A program made the position numbers and the translations under genes. Of a stretch of DNA of 25,098 nucleotides, positions 7,590-15,938 are shown one piece after another. Under the pieces are notes generated by a model, which saw only the letters and a program-made list of their open reading frames with translations, did not search any database and was not told the DNA's origin. How positions within the stretch are numbered: the first letter of the stretch is position 1; the number at the start of each line of letters is the position of its first letter. This DNA is from a virus: positions 1-25,098 of IMG/VR virus record IMGVR_UViG_3300034072_001434. The stretch is one strand, 5' to 3'.

Positions 7590-8110
7590 CACGCACCGAT
7601 CAGCGGCCGGCCGTCCTCGTCGCTCAGCGCGGCGAGCGAGCTGGCAGCGAGCACGCGGGTCAGCGACCAGCTCTGCCTGCGATAGCGGACAAAGCCCGGC
7701 TCGAACCGGCTGCCCTGACGCGCGCGATATCCGGCGATGACGCCGATCGAGACATGGTGCCCCGCGATCGACAGACATGCGTCGATCGTCGCCTTGGCAT
7801 CCTCGCTATACCATGCGCGGCGCACCAGGCCGGTGCCGGTATCGAGCGCATGCAGCACGGTGACACGGGCGGACACAATATCCTCGGGCAGCATCAGCGG
7901 ATCGAGGCGGACGCGATCGGCCTGGCCGAGCTGCTCACCGGGCTCGACCAGCAGGCCGCGGGGCCTGCCGTCTGCCAGATGGTCGAAGCGCGGCGCATCG
8001 ATCGCCGCCTGCACCAGCGCACCTGCGCCGTTGCGATAGGCCGCAGCGGTCGGGCGCGTGAACGCGAACGCGATGTCGAAATCGCCCTGGTTAAGATCGC
8101 CGTCAGCCAT
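7589..8110 (-). CDS. Phage structural protein with FTRPTAAAYRN-type motif
   Basis: 173 aa. Near the N-terminus it has FTRPTAAAYRNGAGALVQAA followed by a segment APRFDH and then GLLVEPGEQL. This repeats a signature common in phage structural and tail-associated proteins (T-A-x-Y-x-d-x-G-x-l-x-x-A, APRFDhd, GLLvE). The rest (about 85-160) looks beta-rich, perhaps a lectin-like fold. It lies between portal and MuF, an unusual place for this motif. The start ATG at 8110 overlaps the portal stop by 8 bases. Function not assigned. Confidence 0.72.
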   Translation of the reverse strand: MADGDLNQGDFDIAFAFTRPTAAAYRNGAGALVQAAIDAPRFDHLADGRPRGLLVEPGEQLGQADRVRLDPLMLPEDIVSARVTVLHALDTGTGLVRRAWYSEDAKATIDACLSIAGHHVSIGVIAGYRARQGSRFEPGFVRYRRQSWSLTRVLAASSLAALSDEDGRPLIGA

Positions 8111-10031
8111 CGGCCTCTTCGCTGCCATCGCCGCGCGCCTCGACATCGCCGAGCAGCCGCGAGCCGAAGCCCGCGCGCGCCAGCACCGATTGCATCTGGC
8201 CAACGTTCATCGCCTGCAGCGCGTTGATCAGGCCGTCGCGCACGTCCTCCAGGCTCTCGGCCGTTTCGAGCAGCGCGTCGATCGGCTGGCGCATCGGTTC
8301 GACCAGTGCCTGCCAGTCATCGAGCGCCTCGTCGATCGCGCGATCGATCCCATCCGGCTCGCGCTCTTGCCGTTCCTGCGCAGCGGCGGTCGCGACCTGT
8401 TCGGCAATACCTGCTGTGGGCGATTTAAGGGGGTCTAAGGGGTCGGTCGCGGGAATTTTAGCGGGGTCAGCGCCTGAGGGCGCTCCCTGGCCTTCTCCGG
8501 GCGAATTTGCGGGGGTCTGTCTTGCCTTGCCAGCACCGGCCACAAGCTCGTCGATTTCAGTGTCGCCAATTGCGGGGAAGCTGGTCTTGATGACAGCGCG
8601 GGCAGCGTCTTCACCCATGGTGCCACCCTCGACCGCCTGGACGATTTCCAGCAGCGATTTGATCTGCGCGCCGTTGAGCGCCAGCTGCTGCACCTGCGCG
8701 CCCGGATTGGTCGTGCCATCCTCGCCATCGGCACCCATCGGCACAGCAGCGGCGACACCTGCTGCTACCAGCGGTTCCTCGCCTTCTTCGGGCGCTGGCA
8801 GGCCTGCGCGTTCGCGCATCTGGTTGCCGCCAATCTTGACGCCCATGGCGACCAGCGTGCTGGCATTTTCAATATCGACCTTGGCATCGACCTCGTCCGG
8901 CCTGCCAATGCGCAGGCGCGGATATTTCTTGCGCGGCCCGCGATTGAGAATGATCATCGGGACGACCACGTCGCGGGTGAGCGTCGCGCTGCTCAGGATT
9001 GCATCGGCATCCGTGATGTCGCCGCGCACGCCATCCTGGACGTTGGCCTGACCCGAACCCATCCCTGCCGCCTGCGCATCGGTGGTCATGGTCTGGCCCA
9101 GCACAGCCTTGCTAAACTGCAGGTCCCAGAACTCGGCCTTGCTGCGCCACAGATCATTGGGCGCGGTGCCTGCCTTGCGGTCGATGAACTCCACCGACAT
9201 TGTCTCGGGGATAGCGCCCCAGGCATCGGCCCCCAGTTGGGTTAGCGCGCTCGCCAGAATGCGCTTGTTGCCCTCGGTCTCGTTGGGGCCGTACTTGCCC
9301 AGGCGCAGCGGATGGCCATAGCCCTCCAGGAAGATCACCCAGTCCTTGATCGCGTAGTTCTTGAACAGATAGCCCCAGGCGAGCGCGCGGGCGAGCCCGC
9401 CCCGGATCGGCAGGCCGCTCTTGGCCTTGTGCTCGTGCACGATGAACTTGGCCGCAGGCAGGCGCTTTGGCCCCTCATTGGTCCGCAGCCGCAGATCTTC
9501 GCCTGTCGTCCGGTCGTATTCGAAATGGCGCGGGTCACGCCATTTGATCTTCTCCGGCGTCCACAGCGACGAGGTCGTTTTCCAGATGATCTCGCAGGCC
9601 GAGCGGCCCTTGCCGATCGCGTCGAGAATGTCGAACAGCGCCAGTTGCAGCACGCCGGTATCCAGCCAGTCGCGCACCAGCTCGGCATCGGCTTGCTCTT
9701 CGGGGCTGTCGCCTGCGGCATCGACCTCGATCGGCAGCGCGCAGATCGCCCGCTTGCGCGTGCCCAGGATCGAGAGGATGTGCAGATCCTTTTCCTCGAT
9801 CTCTTCGGCCAGCTCGAAATAGGCGATCTCGTCGCCGCCTTCTGCTGCGCGCATGATCTGGCCCAGCTTGTACGGGTCCATGCCCTGCGCGGGATGACCC
9901 GACTGGATCGACCGCACCGATCCGACGCTGGGCGCGGCGATCTCGCGACGCAGCGTGTCCATGATCATCGGGCGGCCATCGGCCCATACGAGCGGAGGGG
10001 CGTTCTGCGTAGTGAGCTGGTTCGTTGCCAT
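8103..10031 (-). CDS. Portal protein, Mu gp29-like (DUF935)
   Basis: 642 aa. Portal protein at the DNA entry vertex of the head. Family segments include LHILSILGTRKRAICALPIE, the region around ACEIIWKTTSSLW, HEHKAKSGLPIRGGLARALA, WGYLFKNYAIKDWVIFLEGY and GQTMTTDAQA, all characteristic of DUF935. The last ~150 residues are an acidic, Ala/Pro/Glu-rich linker followed by a helix with DDWQALVEPMRQPIDALLE, a common extension. I chose the ATG at 10031 because AAGGAA lies about 6 bases before it; a GTG at 10049 is in frame. It slightly overlaps the terminase if the GTG is used. Confidence 0.93.
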   Translation of the reverse strand: MATNQLTTQNAPPLVWADGRPMIMDTLRREIAAPSVGSVRSIQSGHPAQGMDPYKLGQIMRAAEGGDEIAYFELAEEIEEKDLHILSILGTRKRAICALPIEVDAAGDSPEEQADAELVRDWLDTGVLQLALFDILDAIGKGRSACEIIWKTTSSLWTPEKIKWRDPRHFEYDRTTGEDLRLRTNEGPKRLPAAKFIVHEHKAKSGLPIRGGLARALAWGYLFKNYAIKDWVIFLEGYGHPLRLGKYGPNETEGNKRILASALTQLGADAWGAIPETMSVEFIDRKAGTAPNDLWRSKAEFWDLQFSKAVLGQTMTTDAQAAGMGSGQANVQDGVRGDITDADAILSSATLTRDVVVPMIILNRGPRKKYPRLRIGRPDEVDAKVDIENASTLVAMGVKIGGNQMRERAGLPAPEEGEEPLVAAGVAAAVPMGADGEDGTTNPGAQVQQLALNGAQIKSLLEIVQAVEGGTMGEDAARAVIKTSFPAIGDTEIDELVAGAGKARQTPANSPGEGQGAPSGADPAKIPATDPLDPLKSPTAGIAEQVATAAAQERQEREPDGIDRAIDEALDDWQALVEPMRQPIDALLETAESLEDVRDGLINALQAMNVGQMQSVLARAGFGSRLLGDVEARGDGSEEADG

Positions 10032-10042
10032 CTGCTGTTCCT

Positions 10043-11581
10043 TCACCACGCGCCGCGCGCGGGCATGCGGGTGCCGCGCGCATCGCGCCGGTCATTCTCG
10101 GGGGGTGGCCTGTGGCCTGGACGGTTCTGCGCTTGGCTTGAGCTACCCTGATATTCGTAGAGCGCACCGCCTAGCTGATAGGCACGCCAGGCAAGGGCAT
10201 AAGCCCAGAAGCGGTCGGCGTGGACGTCGCCATCGTTGACGATGCGGACGCTGCCCGATTCCTCGCTGCCCATTTTCTTGAGCGCCATCAGGTCGGCGCG
10301 GGTAATGGCATCGGGTCGGATGCGAACCTTGCGCTCCTCGAACGCCACCTTCAGCCCGATCGCCAGGTCGTACCGTGTCGGCCCGGTCAGCAGCTCGCCA
10401 TAGACCCGGCTTGCGCCGTGCTTGATGATCAGATCCTCGACCACCTTCTCGCCCATGCCGGTCTGGTCAACGCGGGCCTGGACGACGCGGCGGCGCAGAA
10501 AGAGCCCATCGAAGAAGGCATCCTGGTGCGCGAAGGTCTGGCCGGTTTCCTCATAGGTGTCGCGCTGCCACAGCACATCGCCGATCAGCTCCATGCAATA
10601 TTGCACCTGGCCGTCACGGCGGCGCGCGACGTCGCGGCCGACATAGCAAAGCCCGCCAGCGTAGAAATCGGGGAGGCCGCACTCATCGTGCTCGGCAGCA
10701 ATGATGTCTTCCAGCGAGATCAGGCAGCCCGATCCGGTCGCCGGAATACAGTCAAGCTCTTCTGCCGCATCGTCGCCATAGGCTGCGCGGATGTCCGCTT
10801 CCCACTGCTCTTTGGGCGGAAGCTCAGTGCCCTTGGTGCGCGCGACCAGGGCAACGCGATCGTAAAGGCCTGCCTCCATCGCATCGGCGAAGGTGATCTT
10901 CATCGTCGCGCCGGCGCGCTTGCCCGCCCGGATCTCGTCGAGCAGCACATTGAACGGGTTGGAGACGCCATCGTGCGTGGAGATCACGACGACCTGGCCG
11001 CCCCAGATCAGCAGCGCCATTGCCGATTTGATGACCTCGTTCACGTTCTTGTGGAACGCGGCCTCGTCGATGATCACGATGCCCTGTTTACCGCGCAGCG
11101 CACGCGGAACGCTGGGCAGTGCGGTGACGCGGAAGCCGCTGGCAAAGCGGATGCTGAAGGCCTTGACCCCATGCTCGCGGCCGTTCTCGTCGGTGTAGAG
11201 AACCTCTTCCTCGACCAGCTCGCCCGCGACCAGACCAAAGGACCGCGCCCACATGGCGCAGACCTCGATAAATTCGAGGGTCATGTCCTTGTCATAACCC
11301 ATGTACCAGACATTCTGCCCGCCCGCCTCGATGGAGCTGGCAGCCTTCAGCGCGGCGAACGCGGCAACGCCCCAGGTCAGGCCGATACGGCGGCTCTTCT
11401 CGATGACCAGCAGCGATGCACCAGCAAACAGCTTGTCGACCGTCTTCTGCTGATAGCCCAGCAACAGATCGCCCTTGGGCAGGCGCACGATCGCCGCTTC
11501 GGCAGCGGCGCGGTCACCCTGTATTTCGCGGCGGCGGATCTCGTCGTCGCGCGCCTTCTGGTCAGCCGGGGAGAGCTTCAC
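10043..11581 (-). CDS. Large terminase subunit, Mu gp28-like
   Basis: 512 aa. Packaging ATPase/nuclease. A Walker A-like segment EKSRRIGLTWG (residues 61-71) and a Walker B IVIIDEAAF (168-176) preceded by RALRGKQG are the Mu-type terminase pattern; STHDGVSNPF fits the coupling motif. The C-terminal nuclease half has YVGRDVARRRD, VDQTGMGEKVVEDL and HADRFWAYALAWRAY. The GTG at 11581 overlaps the DUF3486 stop (GTGA) and gives a normal N-terminus (KLSPADQKARDDE). The longer upstream extension of this frame is only the shadow of the neighbouring gene. Confidence 0.94.
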   Translation of the reverse strand: MKLSPADQKARDDEIRRREIQGDRAAAEAAIVRLPKGDLLLGYQQKTVDKLFAGASLLVIEKSRRIGLTWGVAAFAALKAASSIEAGGQNVWYMGYDKDMTLEFIEVCAMWARSFGLVAGELVEEEVLYTDENGREHGVKAFSIRFASGFRVTALPSVPRALRGKQGIVIIDEAAFHKNVNEVIKSAMALLIWGGQVVVISTHDGVSNPFNVLLDEIRAGKRAGATMKITFADAMEAGLYDRVALVARTKGTELPPKEQWEADIRAAYGDDAAEELDCIPATGSGCLISLEDIIAAEHDECGLPDFYAGGLCYVGRDVARRRDGQVQYCMELIGDVLWQRDTYEETGQTFAHQDAFFDGLFLRRRVVQARVDQTGMGEKVVEDLIIKHGASRVYGELLTGPTRYDLAIGLKVAFEERKVRIRPDAITRADLMALKKMGSEESGSVRIVNDGDVHADRFWAYALAWRAYQLGGALYEYQGSSSQAQNRPGHRPPPENDRRDARGTRMPARGAW

Positions 11582-12159
11582 GCATCGCTCCCCAGTACGG
11601 CATGGCGGATCGCTTCCACGGTGTCCTTCGACAGCCCCTTGGCACGCGCGGCCGTGGTCGCCTTTTCTGCCGCCTGCTTTGTGGCCTTCTCGGCTGCCCG
11701 GCGCTCGGCCTTTTCGACGACATCGAGGTCGGTCTTGCGGGCCAGCGCGAGGTTGCGCAGCGCCTCGGAAAGCTCCTTGGCCTCTTTCGTATTGAGCTGG
11801 ACGCCTTCGCCATCCTTTTCGGCAAGCATCAGCCGGAACATGTTGGCGTGCAGAAGCTGGCCGTTCAGGTCGAGCAGCTCGGACTGGCTGGAATCGCCGG
11901 CCTGTTTGGCCAGCGCCTCGGCATAGACCTGCGTTTCGCGCATGGTGTTGCTGATGTCGGCGAGCGAGCGGACATGGCGGCCCAGCGCCGATCGGCTGAT
12001 ATGGCCTTGGCCGATCTTCTGCAGCTGCGCCTTGATCTCGTCGATCGTCCAGCCCTTGTCGATCCGCAGCTCGTTGATCAGCGCGCGGATCTCCGGATCC
12101 AGCCGGTCGATCGTCGACGGCGTGTGCTTTAGCGGCTTGGGACGGGCACGGCGGGCCAT
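11578..12159 (-). CDS. DUF3486 protein, Mu gp27-like (candidate small terminase subunit)
   Basis: 193 aa. The N-terminus has basic residues then RLDPEIRALINELRIDKGWT and a helix-turn-helix-like region around KAQLQKIGQGHISRSALGRH (about 43-62), matching DUF3486. This supports a DNA-recognition role with the large subunit encoded next. The C-terminal half is a long Ala/Lys/Glu-rich helix, probably coiled coil. The ATG at 12159 lies just after the stop of the winged-helix gene; the stop overlaps the terminase GTG. Confidence 0.9.
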   Translation of the reverse strand: MARRARPKPLKHTPSTIDRLDPEIRALINELRIDKGWTIDEIKAQLQKIGQGHISRSALGRHVRSLADISNTMRETQVYAEALAKQAGDSSQSELLDLNGQLLHANMFRLMLAEKDGEGVQLNTKEAKELSEALRNLALARKTDLDVVEKAERRAAEKATKQAAEKATTAARAKGLSKDTVEAIRHAVLGSDA

Positions 12160-12161
12160 GG

Positions 12162-12473
12162 TCAGATGGCTCCAGGGCTGGGCTTCTGGACACCGGGCAC
12201 GTGCGATCGACCGGCTGCGACATCGCCGCCGCGCTCGGCCAGCGTGGCCACCATGATCGCGCTGCCGCCCGGTCGTTGGATGGTCACCAGGCGCTGCTCT
12301 TCCAGCCAGGTCAGATGGCCGCGCATCTGGTCGCGCGTGCACGCCAGGCCATGCGCCTCGACGCCCTGCTGCAACACGCTGTCATTGGCGAAATAGCCCG
12401 GCGCAGCGGCCAGCAGGCGCAGAATGCACAGCCGGATATGCGCGCCATGAAACGCTGCGAATTCATCGCTCAC
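12162..12473 (-). CDS. Winged-helix protein, Mu gp26-like
   Basis: 103 aa. The N-terminal helix GAHIRLCILRLLAAAPGYFA, the segment CTRDQMRGHLTWLEEQRLVTI (recognition-helix-like) and a basic tail ending PGVQKPSPGAI are typical of the small ArsR-like winged-helix proteins that precede DUF3486 in Mu-like phages. The role is probably structural or packaging-related rather than classical repression, but this is not known. The GTG at 12473 overlaps the upstream stop (GTGA). Confidence 0.82.
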   Translation of the reverse strand: MSDEFAAFHGAHIRLCILRLLAAAPGYFANDSVLQQGVEAHGLACTRDQMRGHLTWLEEQRLVTIQRPGGSAIMVATLAERGGDVAAGRSHVPGVQKPSPGAI

Positions 12474-12793
12474 TTGCCGTTCACACCCTTCTCGAGGAAA
12501 AAGTCCTCCAGGCGACGAACGCCTGCAGCCGTGACGTTCACCAGTTCGCGTTGCCCGTCGAGCTTGGTCTCGATCCGGGCGAGGTCCGATTTGGTGGCCA
12601 TGTCACCGACACTTTTGCGCATCTGCTCGAATTCGGATTCGAGCTTGCGCACGTCGCTTTTGAGCGCGTTGACGTCCTTGCTGATCGTGCCCGTGTTCTC
12701 GGGGTTGGCGCGGCCTGCGCGAAAGATCACGACAATGATGCCGATGATGATGAAGGCCATGATGGCCAGTTCAATGGGGCTGGTCGGCGGCAT
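12470..12793 (-). CDS. DUF2730-like membrane/coiled-coil protein, Mu gp25-like
   Basis: 107 aa. One N-terminal membrane segment (about residues 7-26, ELAIMAFIIIGIIVVIFRAG) is followed by a heptad-like coiled coil (KDVNALKSDVRKLESEFEQM and on). This is the shape of DUF2730/Mu gp25 proteins found before gp26 and gp27. Function unknown. The ATG at 12793 lies inside the end of the upstream membrane-protein gene (23-base overlap), showing tight coupling. Confidence 0.8.
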   Translation of the reverse strand: MPPTSPIELAIMAFIIIGIIVVIFRAGRANPENTGTISKDVNALKSDVRKLESEFEQMRKSVGDMATKSDLARIETKLDGQRELVNVTAAGVRRLEDFFLEKGVNGK

Positions 12794-13289
12794 GTCGGGA
12801 ATCCTCGGTGGGCTTGATCTGGTCGAAAAGGTCGGGCTGAGCGGGTGGTGGCTGGGGTGGCTGGCCGATCGCGCGGCGAAGGCCCGCCATGATCTGCGCA
12901 CCGATCAGCTCGATCACGCTGAAGCCTGCGAAGCCCAGCCCGATCGAGACGACCAGGGCGAACAGCAGGCCCGGTTTGCTGTCGATCACCCAGACCAGGG
13001 CGAGCAGCGCCAGGATCGCCGAGACCGCCAGATTGCGACCCAGCGTCAGCGGCGGGTTGCCCCTGGGGCTGAGCGGCCGCGCCAGCAGCACGCCGACAAC
13101 GGCAACCACAGCCGTGACGACCGGCACCGATACGCCGAGCAGATCGGCGCTATACGGTGCGGCCTCGTGCAACGGCTGGGTGGCAGCCGTCGCCGCAAAA
13201 GCTGGCGGCCACAGCGTCATGAATGCGACAGATGCAGGCTTGATGGTCACGCCGACTTCACGCCAAAAGGGTTCGAGAGGATGTGCCAT
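12771..13289 (-). CDS. Multi-pass membrane protein, candidate holin
   Basis: 172 aa with hydrophobic segments at about residues 19-38, 54-73 (VSVPVVTAVVAVVGVLLARP), 86-102 (LAVSAILALLALVWVI) and 106-128 (GLLFALVVSIGLGFAGFSVI). A Pro-rich, acidic, cytoplasmic-looking tail follows. Small proteins of this kind near spanins and endolysin are often holins, so I infer that role, but I recognise no specific family. It is separated from the lysis genes by the fibre-like gene. The ATG at 13289 has a weak ribosome site; a GTG at 13304 is the alternative. Confidence 0.6.
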   Translation of the reverse strand: MAHPLEPFWREVGVTIKPASVAFMTLWPPAFAATAATQPLHEAAPYSADLLGVSVPVVTAVVAVVGVLLARPLSPRGNPPLTLGRNLAVSAILALLALVWVIDSKPGLLFALVVSIGLGFAGFSVIELIGAQIMAGLRRAIGQPPQPPPAQPDLFDQIKPTEDSRHAADQPH

Positions 13290-13310
13290 CTTTTGGTCCA
13301 ACACCTGCGC

Positions 13311-15194
13311 TTACCCATAAAAGGCCTCAGGGTTTGCAAGGATTGTCGCCAACAAGTAGCCCTTTTGACTGTACCCTTTTTTGCTCGGATGCAGCCCGTC
13401 ATAGTAGCGCCCAAGTTCGGGTCGGAAGGTCTGGGAAATCCACATTTCCCTGAGGTCTAGGGCGGGAAGATCATATTCGTCCGCTAGGTCACGGACATAG
13501 CGACTGTATGCAACCTGGCGCTCAATCGGCGCCGTTCCGATGTTGCTGGGAACTCCTACCATTAGGAGAACGTCGCCCTTTACCAAACATGCCTCGATCA
13601 TCGTACGCATCTGGGCTTTGTACGTCGCTTCGGGGACATTTTGTGCCCAGGGATTGATCGTATGGCAAATGATGTGGAGATCGATATCCAGAGCCTGAAT
13701 AGCGTTTATGAAGCTATAAGCCTGATTATCGGCAACCCATATTGCTGGGGTCGTCCCAGACCCCCCCATGTTGTATATGCCGATGGGCTTGTCCGCAGCA
13801 TTGTAAGCTTCAAAGCCCACAAGCGTCAGGTTGAAATCGCTGTCCACCGCTTCTTTCTGAACGGTCCATGGGAGTTCAAAAAACTCAGTTTCGGTGCCTG
13901 TCCAGGCGGGAGCTTCCGGCACTGTTCTTGTAACATCGACGATTACAATACCATCGGGTCCCGTTGTGATGCCAGGACCGGCAAAGTGGACAGCGTCAGA
14001 GCTTATAACTGCATCAGCATAACCAGGGAATCTTACGAAAACTGCTCGCGCCGAATCCGTGGAAACTGAGGCAGCAAAATCGAACCGGGGGCTGCCTGCA
14101 TTGCCAGCTGGATCATGGAATGCGTTACCGCCAAGGACAAACTGATTGCCGATAGAGGGGAGGCTTGTCGTCCATCCCGGTTCAAACGACACCCTGGGGT
14201 CAGCCGCAGTGATGTCTTGGGAATCTCCGAGACCGAACATCCCGTCGCCCCAAACACTTTCTGCCGTGGCCTTGATCCCCGGCATTTGATTAAAGGCCTT
14301 GGCCATAACACTCGGCCAGGAATTGCGCAGTATGTCGATATCGGCTGAGTCCGGGGCTGGATTGCTTCCGACGCCGCGCGTCGTGCTGTCGCCGATACAA
14401 GCAATGTAGGCGCGCGAAATGCCCGCCCGGTGCGCAGCCAAAGCTGACGACCAACGAACCAATGATGTAGCCTTGAAGTTGTAGAAACCGGGACGGCGCA
14501 TCTTAGATACATTGACTTCGAGATTGTCAGCATTTTGGCTAGCAACAGTGCCTAAACTATCGATCACATCCTGTAGCGTTCCACCGCCCGACTTACCCAC
14601 CATCGATGCGCCCATCACGCTGGCAAGCGCCGCTGTGGTTGCCTCAAAAAACAGCACTACAGAGCCTGTCTCGGTTCTTTTCCTCACCTCCACCAACCCG
14701 GTGGCAGTGCTGACAAGCTTGAAAACCATACCAACTGCGATCAACGCCTCTGCAGCGCCGACCGTTTGATCTATGAAAATATTGTCCGGCGTGACGAGGG
14801 CGGCCGCTTGGTCACGAGCGAGTTCCGCAGCTAGGGCGCTGCCCTCAGCTTGCTCGACTAACGCCTGGACTTCCTGTGCAGCGTATGCCGACAGCTTTTC
14901 GAATTGCGCCCAATTTCCGACACCTGACGCTCCTGCTTTGCGATACCACCCATTGAGCTCGGGGGAAGGGTCCGCAAAAACCAGCGCGATGCTGTGCTCG
15001 TCATAATCGAGCAGCTCCTGCAAATCTTCCTCGGTCTCAGTTGCCTCTTCGGTTGAGATCAATCGGCCGATTAGCTGGCTCATTGCAAGCCGCATTAGCG
15101 GACCACCGGGTTCTTGAAACGCGATCAACGCGTTAGGACTGACAGAGCTGGCGACCGGCAACTGGTCTATGGATCTGGTCTCAAATTCGCTCAT
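13311..15194 (-). CDS. Tail fibre/spike-like protein with SGNH hydrolase domain
   Basis: 627 aa. The N-terminal third looks like a virion-attachment region: a phage-type segment SPELNGWYRKAGASGVGNW, an Ala/Glu helix (about 102-132) and GKSGGGTLQDVIDSLGT (about 200-216), as in tailspike head-binding domains. From about residue 262 it is an SGNH/GDSL hydrolase: block I ACIGDSTTRG (Ser270), a Gly block YNMGGSG (about 475-480), Asn514 in HTINPW, and the terminal DGLHPSKKG (Asp599, His602). It probably deacetylates or cleaves esters on surface polysaccharide. Two counted 60-base lines are 26/60 G+C, well below neighbours. Start at 15194 overlaps the Rz1 stop (ATGA) with AAAGGAG upstream. Confidence 0.85.
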   Translation of the reverse strand: MSEFETRSIDQLPVASSVSPNALIAFQEPGGPLMRLAMSQLIGRLISTEEATETEEDLQELLDYDEHSIALVFADPSPELNGWYRKAGASGVGNWAQFEKLSAYAAQEVQALVEQAEGSALAAELARDQAAALVTPDNIFIDQTVGAAEALIAVGMVFKLVSTATGLVEVRKRTETGSVVLFFEATTAALASVMGASMVGKSGGGTLQDVIDSLGTVASQNADNLEVNVSKMRRPGFYNFKATSLVRWSSALAAHRAGISRAYIACIGDSTTRGVGSNPAPDSADIDILRNSWPSVMAKAFNQMPGIKATAESVWGDGMFGLGDSQDITAADPRVSFEPGWTTSLPSIGNQFVLGGNAFHDPAGNAGSPRFDFAASVSTDSARAVFVRFPGYADAVISSDAVHFAGPGITTGPDGIVIVDVTRTVPEAPAWTGTETEFFELPWTVQKEAVDSDFNLTLVGFEAYNAADKPIGIYNMGGSGTTPAIWVADNQAYSFINAIQALDIDLHIICHTINPWAQNVPEATYKAQMRTMIEACLVKGDVLLMVGVPSNIGTAPIERQVAYSRYVRDLADEYDLPALDLREMWISQTFRPELGRYYDGLHPSKKGYSQKGYLLATILANPEAFYG

Positions 15195-15499
15195 TGGTGG
15201 CATAGCTCCTTTGCGTCGTTAATGCGGCTCTCGACGAAGCCCAGATGGATAAGCAGGGCGGACAGCCAGCCCATGCCAGTGTCGTTGCCTTGGATGACGG
15301 CATCGGCAGGCGGCACCGGCCGTGCGGGTAGCGCGGCGGTGACCTCGGGCGGGCAGACGGTGCGGACGATGGTGCGCGTCTCGATCAGCGGATCGGGTTC
15401 GATGACGGGAGCCTTAGTCTGCGAGGTCGCGCAGGCATGAAGCGTCGCAGCGGATAAGGCTGCCAGCATCACGCGAAGCGCCAGCGATGATCTGGGCAT
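15191..15499 (-). CDS. Rz1-like outer-membrane spanin lipoprotein
   Basis: 102 aa. A signal peptide with a lipobox-like end (residues ~10-23, AALSAATLHAC, lipidated Cys23) is followed by a short Pro-rich stretch (CPPEVTAALPARPVPPADA), as in Rz1 proteins. It is expected to sit in the outer membrane and join the Rz-like protein to fuse the membranes at lysis. Its first 86 bases overlap the end of the Rz-like gene in another frame, the overlapped spanin arrangement. The C-terminal ~40 residues are longer than in lambda Rz1. Confidence 0.78.
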   Translation of the reverse strand: MPRSSLALRVMLAALSAATLHACATSQTKAPVIEPDPLIETRTIVRTVCPPEVTAALPARPVPPADAVIQGNDTGMGWLSALLIHLGFVESRINDAKELCHQ

Positions 15500-15938
15500 T
15501 GCGTTGGGCTTTCGTGTTGGCCGTAGCTGAGCGCTGCTCGGCGCGCAGGACGGCGGTGTCGCGACTGTCGATCAGCGCGGCGATGGTTTCGTTGGCCTGG
15601 GCCAGCTCGCCCTGGGCGATCTCGCGGGCGAGGAACTCGCGCTTGACCTCGGCCGAGCAGACCAGGCGGATGGCGGCGCGGCTCTTGACCAGGTCCGGCG
15701 CGGCCAGCGCATGATCGCAAGCATCGGCGCGCCGCTGCGCCTCGATCGCCAGCCGGGTCTGCGGCAGGCATCCGTCGAGCGGCTTGTCGGCAAAGCGTGC
15801 CGCCGTGTTGCAGGCGATCGCCGCATCGGCCTTGGCCTTCTGGTTGAACCGATCGGCAGCCAGGCAGATCAACGCGACGATCGCGACGGCCACGCCGATC
15901 GTGCCGAGAATGCGCCACCAGGGAAACACGCCGGTCAT
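15414..15938 (-). CDS. Rz-like inner-membrane spanin
   Basis: 174 aa. An N-terminal signal-anchor (about residues 9-27, ILGTIGVAVAIVALICLAA) is followed by a periplasmic Ala/Glu/Arg-rich helical region with five or six Cys residues and a coiled-coil-like part (REFLAREIAQGELAQANETI). With the overlapping Rz1-like lipoprotein and the endolysin immediately upstream this is the inner-membrane spanin. The ATG overlaps the endolysin stop (ATGA). Confidence 0.75.
   Translation of the reverse strand: MTGVFPWWRILGTIGVAVAIVALICLAADRFNQKAKADAAIACNTAARFADKPLDGCLPQTRLAIEAQRRADACDHALAAPDLVKSRAAIRLVCSAEVKREFLAREIAQGELAQANETIAALIDSRDTAVLRAEQRSATANTKAQRNAQIIAGASRDAGSLIRCDASCLRDLAD

Noticed and set aside
11582-12223. 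214-codon N-terminal extension of the terminase frame
   Set aside because: It is the shadow of the DUF3486 gene; the GTG at 11581 gives the normal terminase start with a GTGA overlap.
13641-14069. Plus-strand 142-aa ORF inside the fibre gene
   Set aside because: The opposite strand encodes SGNH motifs with catalytic residues across this region; the plus ORF has no ribosome site or recognisable domain.
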